Source: Saccharomycopsis fibuligera x Saccharomycopsis cf. fibuligera (lineage: Eukaryota; Ascomycota; Saccharomycetes; Ascoideales; Saccharomycopsidaceae). From it: a stretch of 64,000 nt of DNA. Of this stretch, positions 1-11,113 are shown in pieces. Positions within the stretch are counted from its first letter, which is position 1. Each line of letters starts with the position of its first letter. The notes below the pieces were generated by a model. That model was not told where the DNA came from. It did no database searches and saw only the letters and a list, made by a program, of their open reading frames with translations. The translations under genes were made by a program, and so were the position numbers. Location of the stretch: NCBI GenBank assembly GCA_001936135.1, contig CP012822.1, forward strand, positions 868,001-932,000, written 5' to 3'.

Positions 1-1
1 C

Positions 2-3000
2 CAAAATGCGGCCATCAAAATAGTAAACAAATCCCACTTGGATCCGCAGGAATTGTCTCCGAATGACATAGACTCTGCTGGATTACCATACGGTATTCAA
101 AGGGAAATCATTATTATGAAACTTTTAAATAACAAGAATGTTTTGAAATTATATGATGTTTACGAATCCAAAAACCATTTATATTTGATCACTGAGTACG
201 TATCCAACGGTGAACTCTTTGACTATCTTGTGAATGTGGGCCCATTACCAGAATCTCAAGCAGTGGCGGTGTTTCATGAATTGATAAATGGGGTGTTTTT
301 CTTACATAATTGGGGTATCATTCACCGTGATTTGAAGTTGGAAAACATCTTAATTGATGACGAAATGCATCTCAAAATTGCCGATTTTGGTATGGCTACT
401 TTGGAGTTGCTTAAATATTCACAAAATACCAACACCAGCACGTTAAGCAAGGTCAGCGCTGGTGCTGCAACAGGCGCCAACACCACCAACACCACCAACA
501 CTAATAAGATACCTGCTTTTTTGCTTGAAACCAGCTGCGGGTCTCCTCATTATGCTGCTCCTGAAGTCATTTGTGCCGAGCCTTACAATGGTCTTAAGTC
601 TGATATCTGGTCTTGCGGTGTAATATTTTATGCTTTGCTTACTGGTAAATTACCATTTGATGATGGTAACATTAAAGACTTATTGTTGAAAGTGAAAAGC
701 GGAGTTTACGATTTACCACATAATTTATCTCCAGAATCCAAGAAATTAATCATGGGGATGCTATGTCTTGATGTTGATAGAAGATTGGATGCTGATGGCA
801 TATTGAAATCTGATCTTTTCAGAAAATACAATATTGGTTTCCACTCCACCAACAACTCTCAACATGCATATTACACAAACATCAACGTTTTCACCAATTC
901 AATTAACCAGAATTTGATCAAAACCAATAAGCAAAGCCACTTGATTATAAATAATTACAATTTCAATAAGAAGATTCAATCGAATCCTGCAAACATAAGT
1001 GCAAGAATATTACATCACTTGAAAATCTTGTATCATAATAAAAAATCCACTCAGGACATTGTGGAAAATTTGGTGAACAACAAGGTTAATATTGACAAGG
1101 TGTTTTATTCTTTGCTAGTAAGTTTTGATTATGAAGCAAGCAATTATTTGACAAATAGCCAGATTGTTAGCCGTGAAGTGAACCCCGAATTAGACGAGGA
1201 TTATGATAATTCTGACCTTGAAGAATCTTTTCCTGCCCAATTGAACATGGATCATCAAAGAATGACCAAGGCTTACTCTAATGTTAGCATAATTGCTTCT
1301 AGCGCTCACAAAAGGAATGTTTCCTTTTCTCATAATAAAAAGAAGCTTATTAAATCCAACAGAAGCAATCACTCATTATACAGAAGCGGCTCAATTTACA
1401 GATACTCTAAATCTCATGGCATGGCTTCTGCTCATCAAATGAAATCTAGCAGAAGTATAGCGTCACATAGCAAAGGCCACCAACAAATGGCATCAATGAG
1501 ATCAAACAAGAGCATTTCTAGTTATTATAATCCACATAACCACTTAATGAGAGTTAGCAATAGTATTGCTTCATATAACGGGTCTTTGAATTTGAGCTCA
1601 TATTTGATTAATGGCGATGCGTCAAACGTCAGAAAACAGCAGTTTTTTGAAAATGAATATGAAGACGAGGAAGAAGAGGAGGAGGAAGACGAAGACGAAG
1701 AGGATGATGAAATTGAATTTGATGATGATGAAGCTATAAATGTTGTATCTCCAGGTGTGCCGGTATTCAAAATTGCCAAACAGAACCAAATTCAGCAGTT
1801 GACTAACAGTTACGAAAAGTTGCAATTAGAAGATAAGGAAAAGATACCTAAAAAAACTGAACTACAACTAAAAAAAGCATCTGCGAAACAACAACAGCAG
1901 CAGCAACAAAAACAACAACAGCAGCAGCAGCAGCAGCAGCAGGCAGCAGTGCAATACAACATCACCCCCATTAGCCGCGATAATTTTGATTTTGAGGTCA
2001 CTGATGAAAATATTAAGGATATCCATAGAATATTAGCCAATGAGAGAAAGAAGCAACAGGTTTTAGAAAAGCAAATTGAAGACACGTTGAACTACAGTGT
2101 AAATTACAAAGTTTCACCAAAAAGAAATAAGAGATACAAGACTTCTTCTTTGATCCGCAATGGCGACAACACCTACATAATTGAGAACCATCATAGATCT
2201 CCAAGCAAGTCGAGATCAAAATCTAAGTCAAAGTCTAAGTCCAAATTGCCAAAGGAGCAAAGCCGCCATGAAAGAAATGCTAGCAGTTATTCAATTAAGT
2301 CAGGTATGAAGAATTCCGCATCTAGAAGAACTGTGAAATCTACGCTTTCTTCAAAAGTCATTGCTAATTATGCAAGGGTTAACAATAGCAAAATCACTAG
2401 CAATTTGGCCACCAAGTATCTCGATAGCTTAACTACAGAAACCAAATCTGAATTTGCCACTCTTTGTGATCAATTTTTCAGCAGAAGTGATGAGAAATAC
2501 CAAAGCATGTTTGGTGAATCTTACATTGAGCGGAAAGCTCGTGAGGAGCGCGAATCTAGAGAAAGGCAAAGAGCTGAGCAAAAGGCAAAATTAAAAGCCG
2601 AGGCTTTAAAAAGACAGCAGGAAAAAATTGATGGGTACAACAAGAAAGCCGCGGCTGCTGCGGCCATTGCTGCTAAGAATGGCGGTTTGACAGCCGAAGA
2701 TATTAAGAAGTTGGCTAATCACCAATCTTTGGATAAAAACGGATTTTTGAACAGAACACCAGTGCTGAGGTTGGATCCTGGCTTAATGGGGAGTGCTATT
2801 AAGGAAGAGGTGAGTAACAGCAAATCTGAAAAACCACAAAACAGCAGAAGAAGCCGCAGAAACAACAGCAGCAACAAAGCAACCCCGCTATCAATTCAAG
2901 ACAGCAAAAATTCTGATAGCTCTAAAGAATCACTCATTTTCACTCCATCCAATGATATTTTTGATCCTAGTGGGGTGTCATTAGATTCAAAGTCTTCATT

Positions 3001-4585
3001 CAGAAATTTTAGTGCCGGTACTGCTGAAGTTGATTATTTTGACTCATACTTCAAGAAACCATCTGCACAAAATGAAGGCAGCTTGATAAACGATACTAGT
3101 GCTGGTGGATTAATGAATGTGGCCAAGATTCAGAAAGGTAGAAATGCCAGACCAATGAGCTCTGGAAGTGGGAAAAGAGCTTCCAGACTTCAAGAGATTT
3201 TCTTTGACGATGCTGGTGCTTATAGCAGAAATAGTTATCTCGAAGATAATACTGAAGATTTGGAAAATGATTTTGAGTTTGTCACGCCAACAAGCAACAA
3301 GTTCCCAATCCATGAAGAGGAAGAAGAAGAACAAGAAGAAGATAAGGAAGAACAAGAAATACGTCCAAGGTCAAGAAGCGGTATTGAAAATGATAGTTTG
3401 TTATACAATAACAATATTGGTGATTCTACAAGAGATTTAGTTAGAAGAACCCTTAATGCTGAGCATAATTATAAGGATTTGTACAAGCACTCTGTACCGC
3501 AACTCACTAATCCCACAGAAAGTCCATTTATGCAGAAAACCAGCACTAATCGGCTAACACAGAGAATTTACAGCGATGAAAACCAACTTCCGCTGAATTT
3601 GGATGAGTTCGACAATGATGATATTGATGATAAAGAGTTAGAATCTGCGCAAATTGTTAAAGCTTCGCACGTGAAAAGGAAGCATGTTTCTGTTGGTCCA
3701 GCTGGTTTGGCAAATGCTGGCGCTGGCGCTGCTGCGGTTAAGGTGTTTGTTGATATGTCTCATAGTAATGATTCGTCATGCAATTTGATCACTAACGGGG
3801 TTCCAGGCAGTTCAAGAAACCTTGCCCTAATGGCCAAAAACGGTACGCTTGAGCCAGTGATTGCCACTGAGGAAGCTCGCGCTGCTGCCCCAAATGCGAA
3901 TGCTGCTGTCCCAAATGCGAATGCTGCTGTAAAGCCGTCAAGAAACAGTTCCTTGTTTAGAAGATTGTCGTTTGCCAGCAGACACAAGAAGTCGGCTCCT
4001 GTTAAACAACCTGCATTGTCAACTATTTCGGAAGTCAATAACAGAGCAGATGCGGTTATTGTTGACAGAGCCACCGCTAATAGTTCTGCTGCCACTTCGA
4101 GAAACACTAGCGGTGCTACTGCTGCCACCGCTACTACTGCTCATACCAGCCCTGCTTCCGTGAAGGCAGCAGATGCTAAACCAACTGCTAAGACTACCAC
4201 TACGGACAGCAGCAAAAAGCAGAGAAGCAGCAGCTATGAAACCAACGTTAACAAAAACAAGGAGTTGATCTTGACTTTATCCCGCACGGAGTCCTTGGTC
4301 GCTATCAAGTCTTTGCTTTTGAATTGGAAAAAATACGGCATCAGGGATGTGAAGTTGAAGGACAACGTTATTTCTGGTGGGATAAAGAATGGCGGAAGTA
4401 GCGGCGGGAAGGTGTTTTTGAAAAAAATTGCCTCGTCGACGACTTTTAAGATATTTGTCTATGAGTTTCAGAGCAACGGCGGGGCAAAATTGGAGTTCCA
4501 GAAAGTCAAGGGATCGAATGTTATCTTTGAAAAGTTTTTGAACGAGGTGGAGAAAGCATTGCAAAAGGAGAATGTCTTGTATTGA
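2..4585 (+). CDS. GIN4: Septin-associated protein kinase, GIN4/HSL1/KCC4 family (5' end cut off by window)
   Basis: Ser/Thr kinase of the Nim1-related family that acts at the septin collar of the bud neck and links septin assembly to G2/M progression (family knowledge). The frame is open from base 2, so the true start and glycine loop lie outside the window. Visible: catalytic lysine in AAIKIVNKS (bases 8-34), family signature GLPYG.QREIIIMKLL, catalytic loop HRDLKLEN, DFG, then a ~40-residue Thr/Asn-rich insertion before the activation segment SCGSPHYAAPE. The kinase domain ends near base 830. A long disordered region follows, with an acidic run (1660-1730), a polyglutamine tract (1889-1942) and a basic coiled coil (2520-2650). 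The C-terminus (about 4250-4582) resembles the lipid-binding KA1 domain of Gin4/Kcc4. HSL1 is the main alternative; the KA1-like end favours GIN4, but the choice is not secure. Confidence 0.85.
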   Translation, partial: QNAAIKIVNKSHLDPQELSPNDIDSAGLPYGIQREIIIMKLLNNKNVLKLYDVYESKNHLYLITEYVSNGELFDYLVNVGPLPESQAVAVFHELINGVFFLHNWGIIHRDLKLENILIDDEMHLKIADFGMATLELLKYSQNTNTSTLSKVSAGAATGANTTNTTNTNKIPAFLLETSCGSPHYAAPEVICAEPYNGLKSDIWSCGVIFYALLTGKLPFDDGNIKDLLLKVKSGVYDLPHNLSPESKKLIMGMLCLDVDRRLDADGILKSDLFRKYNIGFHSTNNSQHAYYTNINVFTNSINQNLIKTNKQSHLIINNYNFNKKIQSNPANISARILHHLKILYHNKKSTQDIVENLVNNKVNIDKVFYSLLVSFDYEASNYLTNSQIVSREVNPELDEDYDNSDLEESFPAQLNMDHQRMTKAYSNVSIIASSAHKRNVSFSHNKKKLIKSNRSNHSLYRSGSIYRYSKSHGMASAHQMKSSRSIASHSKGHQQMASMRSNKSISSYYNPHNHLMRVSNSIASYNGSLNLSSYLINGDASNVRKQQFFENEYEDEEEEEEEDEDEEDDEIEFDDDEAINVVSPGVPVFKIAKQNQIQQLTNSYEKLQLEDKEKIPKKTELQLKKASAKQQQQQQQKQQQQQQQQQQAAVQYNITPISRDNFDFEVTDENIKDIHRILANERKKQQVLEKQIEDTLNYSVNYKVSPKRNKRYKTSSLIRNGDNTYIIENHHRSPSKSRSKSKSKSKSKLPKEQSRHERNASSYSIKSGMKNSASRRTVKSTLSSKVIANYARVNNSKITSNLATKYLDSLTTETKSEFATLCDQFFSRSDEKYQSMFGESYIERKAREERESRERQRAEQKAKLKAEALKRQQEKIDGYNKKAAAAAAIAAKNGGLTAEDIKKLANHQSLDKNGFLNRTPVLRLDPGLMGSAIKEEVSNSKSEKPQNSRRSRRNNSSNKATPLSIQDSKNSDSSKESLIFTPSNDIFDPSGVSLDSKSSFRNFSAGTAEVDYFDSYFKKPSAQNEGSLINDTSAGGLMNVAKIQKGRNARPMSSGSGKRASRLQEIFFDDAGAYSRNSYLEDNTEDLENDFEFVTPTSNKFPIHEEEEEEQEEDKEEQEIRPRSRSGIENDSLLYNNNIGDSTRDLVRRTLNAEHNYKDLYKHSVPQLTNPTESPFMQKTSTNRLTQRIYSDENQLPLNLDEFDNDDIDDKELESAQIVKASHVKRKHVSVGPAGLANAGAGAAAVKVFVDMSHSNDSSCNLITNGVPGSSRNLALMAKNGTLEPVIATEEARAAAPNANAAVPNANAAVKPSRNSSLFRRLSFASRHKKSAPVKQPALSTISEVNNRADAVIVDRATANSSAATSRNTSGATAATATTAHTSPASVKAADAKPTAKTTTTDSSKKQRSSSYETNVNKNKELILTLSRTESLVAIKSLLLNWKKYGIRDVKLKDNVISGGIKNGGSSGGKVFLKKIASSTTFKIFVYEFQSNGGAKLEFQKVKGSNVIFEKFLNEVEKALQKENVLY
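1889..1942 (+). repeat. CAA/CAG repeat encoding polyglutamine in the GIN4-like kinase
   Basis: Eighteen codons, seven Gln, one Lys and ten Gln, inside the disordered linker between kinase and C-terminal domain. The second half is almost pure CAG, so length variation between strains is likely. Confidence 0.95.
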
Positions 4586-5676
4586 GAGGAGCCTTGGCTG
4601 TGTCCATTCGCCCGCGCACGCTACCGGCCGCATCGCTATCCGCTATGCCTGTTTTCATGTTTATTTTCACTTGCTTATTCGTTTTTTGATGTTTCCATTC
4701 TTTCAATTCTGTATTGTATTAGAGTACTATTGCCGCTATTCTGTTTTTTCTTTGAATTTTGTTTTGATTTTTGCTTGATTGATCAATGTTTCGAGCCCCC
4801 AGGTTGTGTCTATAATGTGTATAATGTGCTATTAGATTTTCTCGAGCAACACCTAGTTGTGTATCGCGCGTTAGAAGTTTCCCTTTATTTTTCTATTTTC
4901 TATTTTTTAATTTTTTATTTTCTATTTTCTTTTTCTATTTCTTGCTAGCTTGTTTTTCCGGATTTTCTAATTATTAATCTCCCAAATGTCCATTTTTTTA
5001 TTCGTTCCACCTCTTTACACTGGATTTTCCTTTTTCAATCGCATTCCTGAATAAACAGTACAGTTCGGTTCCGCTATCTACGTACAGCCACCGCCTTTCG
5101 GATAGGCCTGCTACAGATATATATATATATATATATATATATATGGTATTTTGAGACAAACAGGGAGCTGCCCAGCGCACCTACCGGCGGACCTGCGATG
5201 CCAAATGTTGCAGAATCGCTTTCGGCTGTACGAAAGCACAGTTGCAGAGATCCAATTTGCAAACATGTTTGATCAGCGATGAGCTTGGTTCTGGCCCCGG
5301 GACCTCGGTAGGAACCGCGCCGCACCGCAACGCAACGCGCCGCACCGCACCACACCAGCTCTCGTGCCGGCCGGGGGTCTGTGCTTTGCTAAGCGCGCAG
5401 CAGCAGGGCGATCAGCTGACCTGTTAGCCGACTCTGCGCTCTGCGTTCTCTGCAATTTCGCGTGTATATGGTTAATGTCATCATCGAATAAATCCATAGG
5501 CAAGAGCAACGCTGTTCGTGTATATAGATCTACATGCGCAAATGAGACAGCAAAGCTCGAAGCATAGAAGTTGCAGTCGGCCAACGCTCAGCGTCCTCGG
5601 GGACGTTTACTTATTTACTTGTTTGTTTTCTTGTTTACTATTTACTTGCTTGTTTACCCGGCCGCTTCTAAGCAAC
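4586..5676. other. Intergenic region, no gene seen
   Basis: T-rich 3' flank of the kinase gene (about 4660-4990), an (AT)14 microsatellite at 5117-5144, and a GC-rich patch at 5290-5370 made of CGCACCGCA-like units. Short open frames here have no recognisable start context, composition or family match. No tRNA-like A/B boxes were seen. Confidence 0.6.
5117..5144. repeat. (AT)14 microsatellite
   Basis: Uninterrupted AT dinucleotide repeat in the intergenic region. Confidence 0.95.
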
Positions 5677-5830
5677 AGGAGCCTTCGGGACATGATTTGG
5701 GTACGCATGGCGTGTGCTTTGCGTGTGTGTACGATGGATCTCCAGATATGTCCCGAGGATTACTCGCCGCGAAAACGTCCTGTCGCAGCTTCAAACACTT
5801 TAGTACCGACATCCACTGATAGCGATTGGA
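5677..5830 (-). repeat. Inverted relic copy of the BUD16 promoter and first codons
   Basis: Read on the minus strand, this stretch matches 10975-11132 at roughly 90 % by eye: about 130 bases of BUD16 upstream sequence plus the start codon and following codons. The ATG lies at 5693 and is followed by codons for MSRRLL, against MSRKLL in the intact gene. Similarity stops about 17 bases into the coding sequence. The frame then runs into simple AAACAAG-type sequence and ends within about 25 codons. It is best read as the 5' remnant of a duplicated BUD16. See the matching entry at 10975. Confidence 0.85.
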
Positions 5831-6599
5831 GCAGCGGCTGGCGCATGCGGAGGTTACCCCTCGCGGAGTCCTGCCGCTTTTTCCATCCATCCGTGGGTGG
5901 GCCCACAGGGGCTTCTGTAGCGCTCGTTGCATCGGCCTTCTAGCTCTAGCTGTAGCCCATAGATCATGATCCATGTCTCGACAAGAGTGGGAACGGAGAC
6001 AAGAGCAAGCGCGCACAGTCGGTGGTCGCCCCAGCAACCCCGGGATTCACTGTGTCTCCTGATACTTACTGACTGCGGTGCTGGAGTGAGACACAATCTT
6101 AGCCAGGCTCTCAGCCAAACGCAAAGACCTAAAGACAAAAAGCCTAGGAGCATAGATGGTTGGTTGGTTGGTTGGTCGGTCGGTTGATTGGTTGATTGGC
6201 TGGCTGGCTAATTAGAACAGCAGCCCACCCGACTGCTGGGCCAATCAGACGCAGAAACGCCAGCTCGTTGTGGTTGTGGTAGGAGCTGTCGCTGTAGCTG
6301 CAGCTGTAGCTGTAGCCGTAAAGTATATCGACAATATTCGGCGGAGTCAAGACCCGCTGGAACAATAGCAGAAGAGACTTGTCTACGTCACTGCCTGCCA
6401 GGACGTCTCCCCCCGGAGCGAGCGAACGCTAAACGCCTGTCCTGCACGCGCCAACATCGCTCCGTATGAACCAGTATATAAGGAACGGCATTCCCCTTCC
6501 CTGCTCATCCAGCCCAGACACAGAGGCGCACAGCTATAGCTCTGCCAACGTCTGCTGAAGAAGAAAGCACAGCATTAGTATCCAACAGCCACCATCAAT
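5831..6599. other. Upstream region of the spliced cysteine-rich gene
   Basis: Relatively GC-rich for this window. It contains a GGTT/GGCT tetranucleotide repeat (about 6158-6211), a GTAGCTGTAGCT-type repeat (about 6290-6320) and a TATA box at 6475. No coding gene recognised. Confidence 0.6.
6475..6482 (+). promoter_or_regulatory. TATA box of the spliced cysteine-rich gene
   Basis: TATATAAG, about 118 bases upstream of the ATG at 6600, a normal spacing for a yeast TATA promoter. Confidence 0.6.
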
Positions 6600-7021
6600 A
6601 TGTGCCAAGGCTCTGTCTGTTCATTGTGTCGTACGTATATATTCTGCGCTGCTCAAAGCATGTCGTAGCACGCCGCCAGAGACAGAATACCAACTAACGA
6701 GCAACAGACAAAAAGTCGTGGATGGCGTGCGGTAATCCGTCCGACTCGCACATTTCCCAGGCAATGGGCTCGACTCCCCGCGAGTACTGGTGTGACTGCG
6801 AGGATGTGTTTTCCCAGCAGTCCAAGTTCCCGCCTAGCGCCGGCACCGGCCATAGAAGAAGATCCTCGTTGAACTCCTTGGCTTCGGCCAGTAGCGCTGT
6901 TTCGTCGAGCGACGATATCCAGGTTAGCACTACTACCATTCCGAACGCGCTCACAGGGGCGAAGGACGGTGCGGCTGAGTTGGCCGGCGTACAGATCAAG
7001 AACGATTTGCTTTCTCTTTGA
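6600..7021 (+). CDS. Spliced small cysteine-rich (zinc-binding-like) protein, 114 aa
   Basis: Two exons: 6600-6630 and 6708-7021. The 77-base intron 6631-6707 has donor GTACGT, branch-like CAACTAAC (6691-6698) and acceptor CAG. Exon 1 encodes MCQGSVCSLC; the junction codon is CAC and exon 2 continues KKSWMACGNPSDSH, then a block ending YWCDC. The pattern CxxC-x2-KxSWxxCG-x(n)-P-x3-WCxC recalls a family of very small conserved fungal and plant proteins of unknown function that begin MCxxC and carry SWxGCG and WCxC. The cysteine pairs suggest metal binding (inference). The rest (residues about 45-114) is Ser/Ala-rich, includes a basic RRRSS patch, and is longer than the short family members I recall. 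Without exon 1 the frame would look like a meaningless 99-residue ORF. Function unknown. Confidence 0.7.
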
Positions 7022-7790
7022 GTCCGCGTCGGCGGCTGGCGCTTATACTGATCTACAATTTTGAGTCTTTTCTCTTGTTTTTTTTCTTTTTCTGTTCATA
7101 TTCTGTGGAGCGTTTCTTTTTTTTTTTTTTTTTTTGTTTTTTTTTTGTTGCTAAAAAACTGTTTTTTCTTTCTTCTTGTTGTCTAGTTTGGGTTTCGGTG
7201 CGGTGCGGTGCGCTGCGAGGCGAGGCGACGAATGCCTTGGTTTTTTTACTCTGTTTTGGGGAGGCCGTGGTACTTTCTTTAGCACAATCTACAATATATA
7301 CAAAGTTTAGAGCAACAATTACAGCTGCGGCGGAGACCGCTACTTCAAGCGGCAGCTTGCTCTAGTAGTGAAGAAATGCAACAGTGTTAGAAATGTGTAT
7401 TAAACAAAAGTAGACCAGCTACCTTGGTAATGCTATGCAGAACGGCAAGCGGAAAACGAAAGCCATCTAAAAAAGAGAACAGAACAGCAGCAAGAAACGT
7501 AGGAACATGGCGAAACTAGAAGACAAGAAAGCGTAAGAATCGTGAATAAGTGCCGGGAAGGCAAAGAGAGAAAGCACGTGCAAGGCAGAATAGACTGGGG
7601 GAGCAGTTTGTATGGTACGAGATAAACATTTGGGAGTTTGCCCGTTTCGGGAGAAGATAATACCGCGACGCAGAAGCGGTAGTTTGGCGAATTGAAAGGG
7701 TAGTGGAGCAAAAAGCTATATGCTGTAACCGATAGCAAGCAGATGAGGCAGTAGCAGAAGAAGATATAATCAAAGATGAAGAGTGTGTAT
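7022..7790. other. Intergenic region between the cysteine-rich gene and peptide gene A
   Basis: T-rich 3' flank (7075-7160) followed by a GGTGC/GAGGC simple repeat (about 7196-7230). No gene recognised. The tail of peptide gene A would extend here, since that gene is on the minus strand. Confidence 0.5.
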
Positions 7791-7925
7791 CTACAATTCA
7801 TTCTCGAAGGCGGCTCTTCTTTCAAGCATTATTTCTTGAACATTGACTGGAATTGGAGCAGCATTGGTGACAAAACACGCAGTCAAGGCTAAGACAATAG
7901 TGGCGGCGACAGTAGAAAATTGCAT
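7791..7925 (-). CDS. Tiny secreted peptide precursor A (44 aa), member of a three-gene family
   Basis: Starts MQFSTVAATIVLALTA, a clear signal peptide with probable cleavage after NA. It continues APIPVNVQEIMLERR, then AAFENEL and stop. Two close paralogues lie at 14948-15076 and 16144-16302; all share the MQFST start, the APIPV block and a dibasic pair in the same place. Against copy B, the 22-codon stretch from the first A of APIPV to the end has nine codons differing only synonymously and four that change the residue, so the reading frame is under selection. RR is a typical Kex2 site, so a 15-residue propeptide and a 7-residue C-terminal peptide could be released (inference). The only TATA-like element is a weak ATAAATAA near 8101-8108. 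I cannot assign a function: pheromone-like, signalling or membrane-active peptides are possibilities. Confidence 0.75.
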   Translation of the reverse strand: MQFSTVAATIVLALTACFVTNAAPIPVNVQEIMLERRAAFENEL

Positions 7926-10900
7926 TGCAGATGTTATTGATGCTTTTGAAATTTATTGTTTGAATGAGCTTTGGAAGCAGGCTGTAGTGGTTTCAACTGC
8001 TGATTGTTGTTTTGCGTTAGTGATGATGGTGCTGATGATGATTATGATAGCAAGAATGCAACAGGCTGAAAGAGTGCTTGGGCCCAGAGCAAACTATCGC
8101 TTATTTATGCTTGTGTTCAAGACTCGAAACGTTCATGAACACAGGATCGGCGGGGCACACTGTAGGGAATGCCTGCTATAGCCGTTTGGACTCAAGAATG
8201 CACTAAGCCTTCTGCCTCCCACAAAGAAAGGAGACACTTCGATACAGCAGCATACACCCTGCCGCCGAAAGTGGAAAAAGAAGATATAAAGAGGGACAGC
8301 ACGGCTCAACTGGCAAGTGCCAATTCTTTCAGATTGCGCCCTGTGTTGCCACTTACCGTAGAACCTGACGAGATGGCAGGAATGCAAAGTGCTATCTATA
8401 CTCTGCAGAAAACAATACGGGTTTTCTGCTGCGTTTAACGGCGCCCCGATGCGGCCGTTCGTGTCTATGCAGGGAAACGCACGTTGATACCGTTCTCGAG
8501 TACAATGTTTTCTATTTTTACCTACGCTACGTTCGCTGGAGGGTCCAGAAAGGACATGGTGCTTGCTGATCAAAGCACCAAGCCGTGGAGGAATATGGCG
8601 CACAGGCGAAATGGAAATGTTCGAACAAAACGTATGAATGCATTCACTGGCTCGGCGCTGTGCTACTACTTTAAAGAATAGATTATCTTTGTTGTCATAG
8701 AAGAAAAAAAAAAAAAAAAAAAAAGATAACCTAGAACAGAGTAACAAGGTAGACTAAGAAAAAGAAAATCCCTCCACCAGCAGCCTCGCTTAATCTTCGT
8801 ATGGCTTTGGGATAATGCCAGTGCTTCTGGCCACAAGTTCTCTTCTTGCCGGTAAGTTCCTCGATATCGTTGCTGATGTAAGACAAAAATTCTCTATTGA
8901 TACAATCAGCAATTTCTGCCAAATCCAAACCGCAAAGCGAAAACAAAGACTTGGTCATTTTTGGGTAAGCTCTTTGGGGGCGCCAATTAACTCCTAATAC
9001 TTGATGATGATTAATTTTAACATAAAAAAAAAGGGGGCAGTCAGACAGCACCAAAAAGTTGAGGAGATGATGAATCTTTCATACCATTTCAAACCAGTCT
9101 TCTGAAGTGTTTATAGTGCCTTATCACGCCCCCACAGTGGCCAACGTGTTACATTAGTTTTATGTTGAGTTACATAAATACATACACACAGCGTCGTGAA
9201 TCCACATATACGCCCTACTGATTATTCTCTGACTTTACAGAAAGACTTGAGAAGTGCGTCCGCCAAAACATACTGGGTACTGCTGTCCAAATTAAAACAA
9301 ACGAGAGACATTAGTTTTTCTCGGACCCGCCTAACCATATGCATCTATTTGTGATCTAAAGCTCAGCTAACCTCGCACCAGTGCTCATTGTAAACTATTT
9401 GCCCAGCTTATAAATAATAATAATAATTCCAAGCTTTCAAAAAAGAACAAAATATTCAATTATTCCCTGCCTCCAATCGATGTTCAATTGTATAGACTGA
9501 GTACGTACATTATTCAGGACCAAATGGCATAGGTGCACATGTATATACGACACATCTTGGGCCACTTTCGCGTACCAATATCTAAAAACCATATTGCCGA
9601 AAGAATCAGCTGACAAAATGTATTACTATAGTCAATATCCATTAATCCAAATAATGTACCGAAGATCCTAAAGCATATATGCTGCTGCATGCCACGTCCC
9701 GCTTCCTCGGTTTCTGCTATTCGCTTGATGATCAAAACTGAAATCAGTGAGAGAGTTTTACTTCACTATTTTACTTTACTTTACTGTACTTTACTTGATT
9801 TTATTTTATTCTATTCTATTTTATTCTGTTTTTTTCCCTGTGCCAAAATCCTTTCTCATACAGAGTTGGGTGCGCATACTTACAACTTTGTAACAATCAA
9901 GACTCGCCTATGCACTCACGCGATGCGTCGTTATTACAGTACGCTGTCCAGTGTAGTCCGGGCGGTGTTGTGCATTGTATGCATGTCGAGCACTAGCTTG
10001 AAAAAATTGGATAATTCGTCCTGCACAACCGTTCCGTAGCATTCTACAGTGTCCCAGGGATGTTTGAACATAGGTGGACAGATTCGATTTTTGAAAAAAT
10101 GAGTTTGTTCCAACGTTATTTTATACGCTATTTTATACAATTATACTATACAAGTTGGCATGAATAATTGCACTCAAGTCTTTGATGTACGACTTGAAAG
10201 GGTGAACATTTATAACCTAATATCAATCTTCCTGCTACATACACCGCTGTATGAGTTGGTTGGTTGGTATACAATATACGAGCTTTGATGTTGCGTTATA
10301 GCAGATCCTTTTGTGCTGCATCTTGATTAGAACAACTGAAAAATAAAAAAAAAAAAAAAAAAAAAAAAAACAACAAAGAAAAAAACTAAGGCACTGTTGA
10401 GTGTACACAATTCTTTACTTCTGTAGACCTATAGATACACGTTTTCGATTTAATGGGGCTTGCCGACGATTGTCGTTGAAAAGTTAGAATTGAAGTAAAC
10501 AACTCTTGCACTTTGCCCAACAACTGCAAGGCTGCATTCCATTCCTCATCTTAGTTGTCTGCTTTTTTTGATTTAGCATTCAGTAACTTAAACAGCTGTG
10601 AAAACTGCCAATCATACATCAAAATTTGTTGCATAATCTGTTAATCTGACTCGGTGGATTTAGATACACTCCGCCACCAGGTTGGCGTTTTAAGCCATTA
10701 TTGAGCAGAAATACTCATTTCCAATGTGATAGCTTTTAGTGTGCATGGACCGTGCTCCTTGATATTCATTTGGAAACTCGCCTGTCAAAGTATATACTAA
10801 ATAAAATAGAATTGCATTATGTTCGAGTAGCTAATAGATGCTAAGCAGAACTTCATATTTAATATATAACGCTATAGGGGGTATAACCCACAACACAGGT

Positions 10901-11113
10901 ATATTAAATGTGAGATCACCCGGACATATAATACACCCCTGTTGGAACTGCGACGCAACAATCACGCGGGAGATTCCAATCGCTATCAGTGGATGTCGGT
11001 ACTAAAGTGTTTGAAGCTGTGACAGGGCATTTTCACGGTGAGTAATCCTCGGGACATATCTACAGAGATCCATCGTACACACACTCAAATCCCACACCAA
11101 GCATACCCAAATC
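7926..11113. other. Long gene-poor region upstream of BUD16
   Basis: About 3.2 kb with a doubtful 75-codon ORF (8731-8958), A-runs at 8704-8724 and 10345-10370, and the 5' repeat copy next to BUD16 (10975 on). A TATA-like ATATAATA lies near 10925. The 204-codon frame on the minus strand at 8133-8747 looks accidental. No tRNA or transposon seen. Confidence 0.5.
8731..8958 (-). CDS. Doubtful small ORF, 75 aa
   Basis: The ATG at 8958 has a favourable AAAA context. The first ~60 residues have a protein-like composition (LCGLDLAEIADCINREF, then an Asp/Glu and Lys/Arg-rich stretch with one CGQKHWHYPK block), and the end is hydrophobic (FFFLVYLVTLF), perhaps a membrane tail. No family recognised. 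It could be a real small gene, the remnant of a larger one, or chance. There is no supporting paralogue in the window. Confidence 0.22.
   Translation of the reverse strand: MTKSLFSLCGLDLAEIADCINREFLSYISNDIEELTGKKRTCGQKHWHYPKAIRRLSEAAGGGIFFFLVYLVTLF

Noticed and set aside
4780-4805. TTTCGAGCC resembling a tRNA B box
   Set aside because: No matching A box or cloverleaf in the 80 bases upstream, which are T-rich.
8133-8747. 204-codon minus-strand frame
   Set aside because: Starts with a poly-Phe run from a T tract, has mixed Cys/His/Arg composition unlike yeast proteins, overlaps opposite-strand frames of similar quality and shows no domain.
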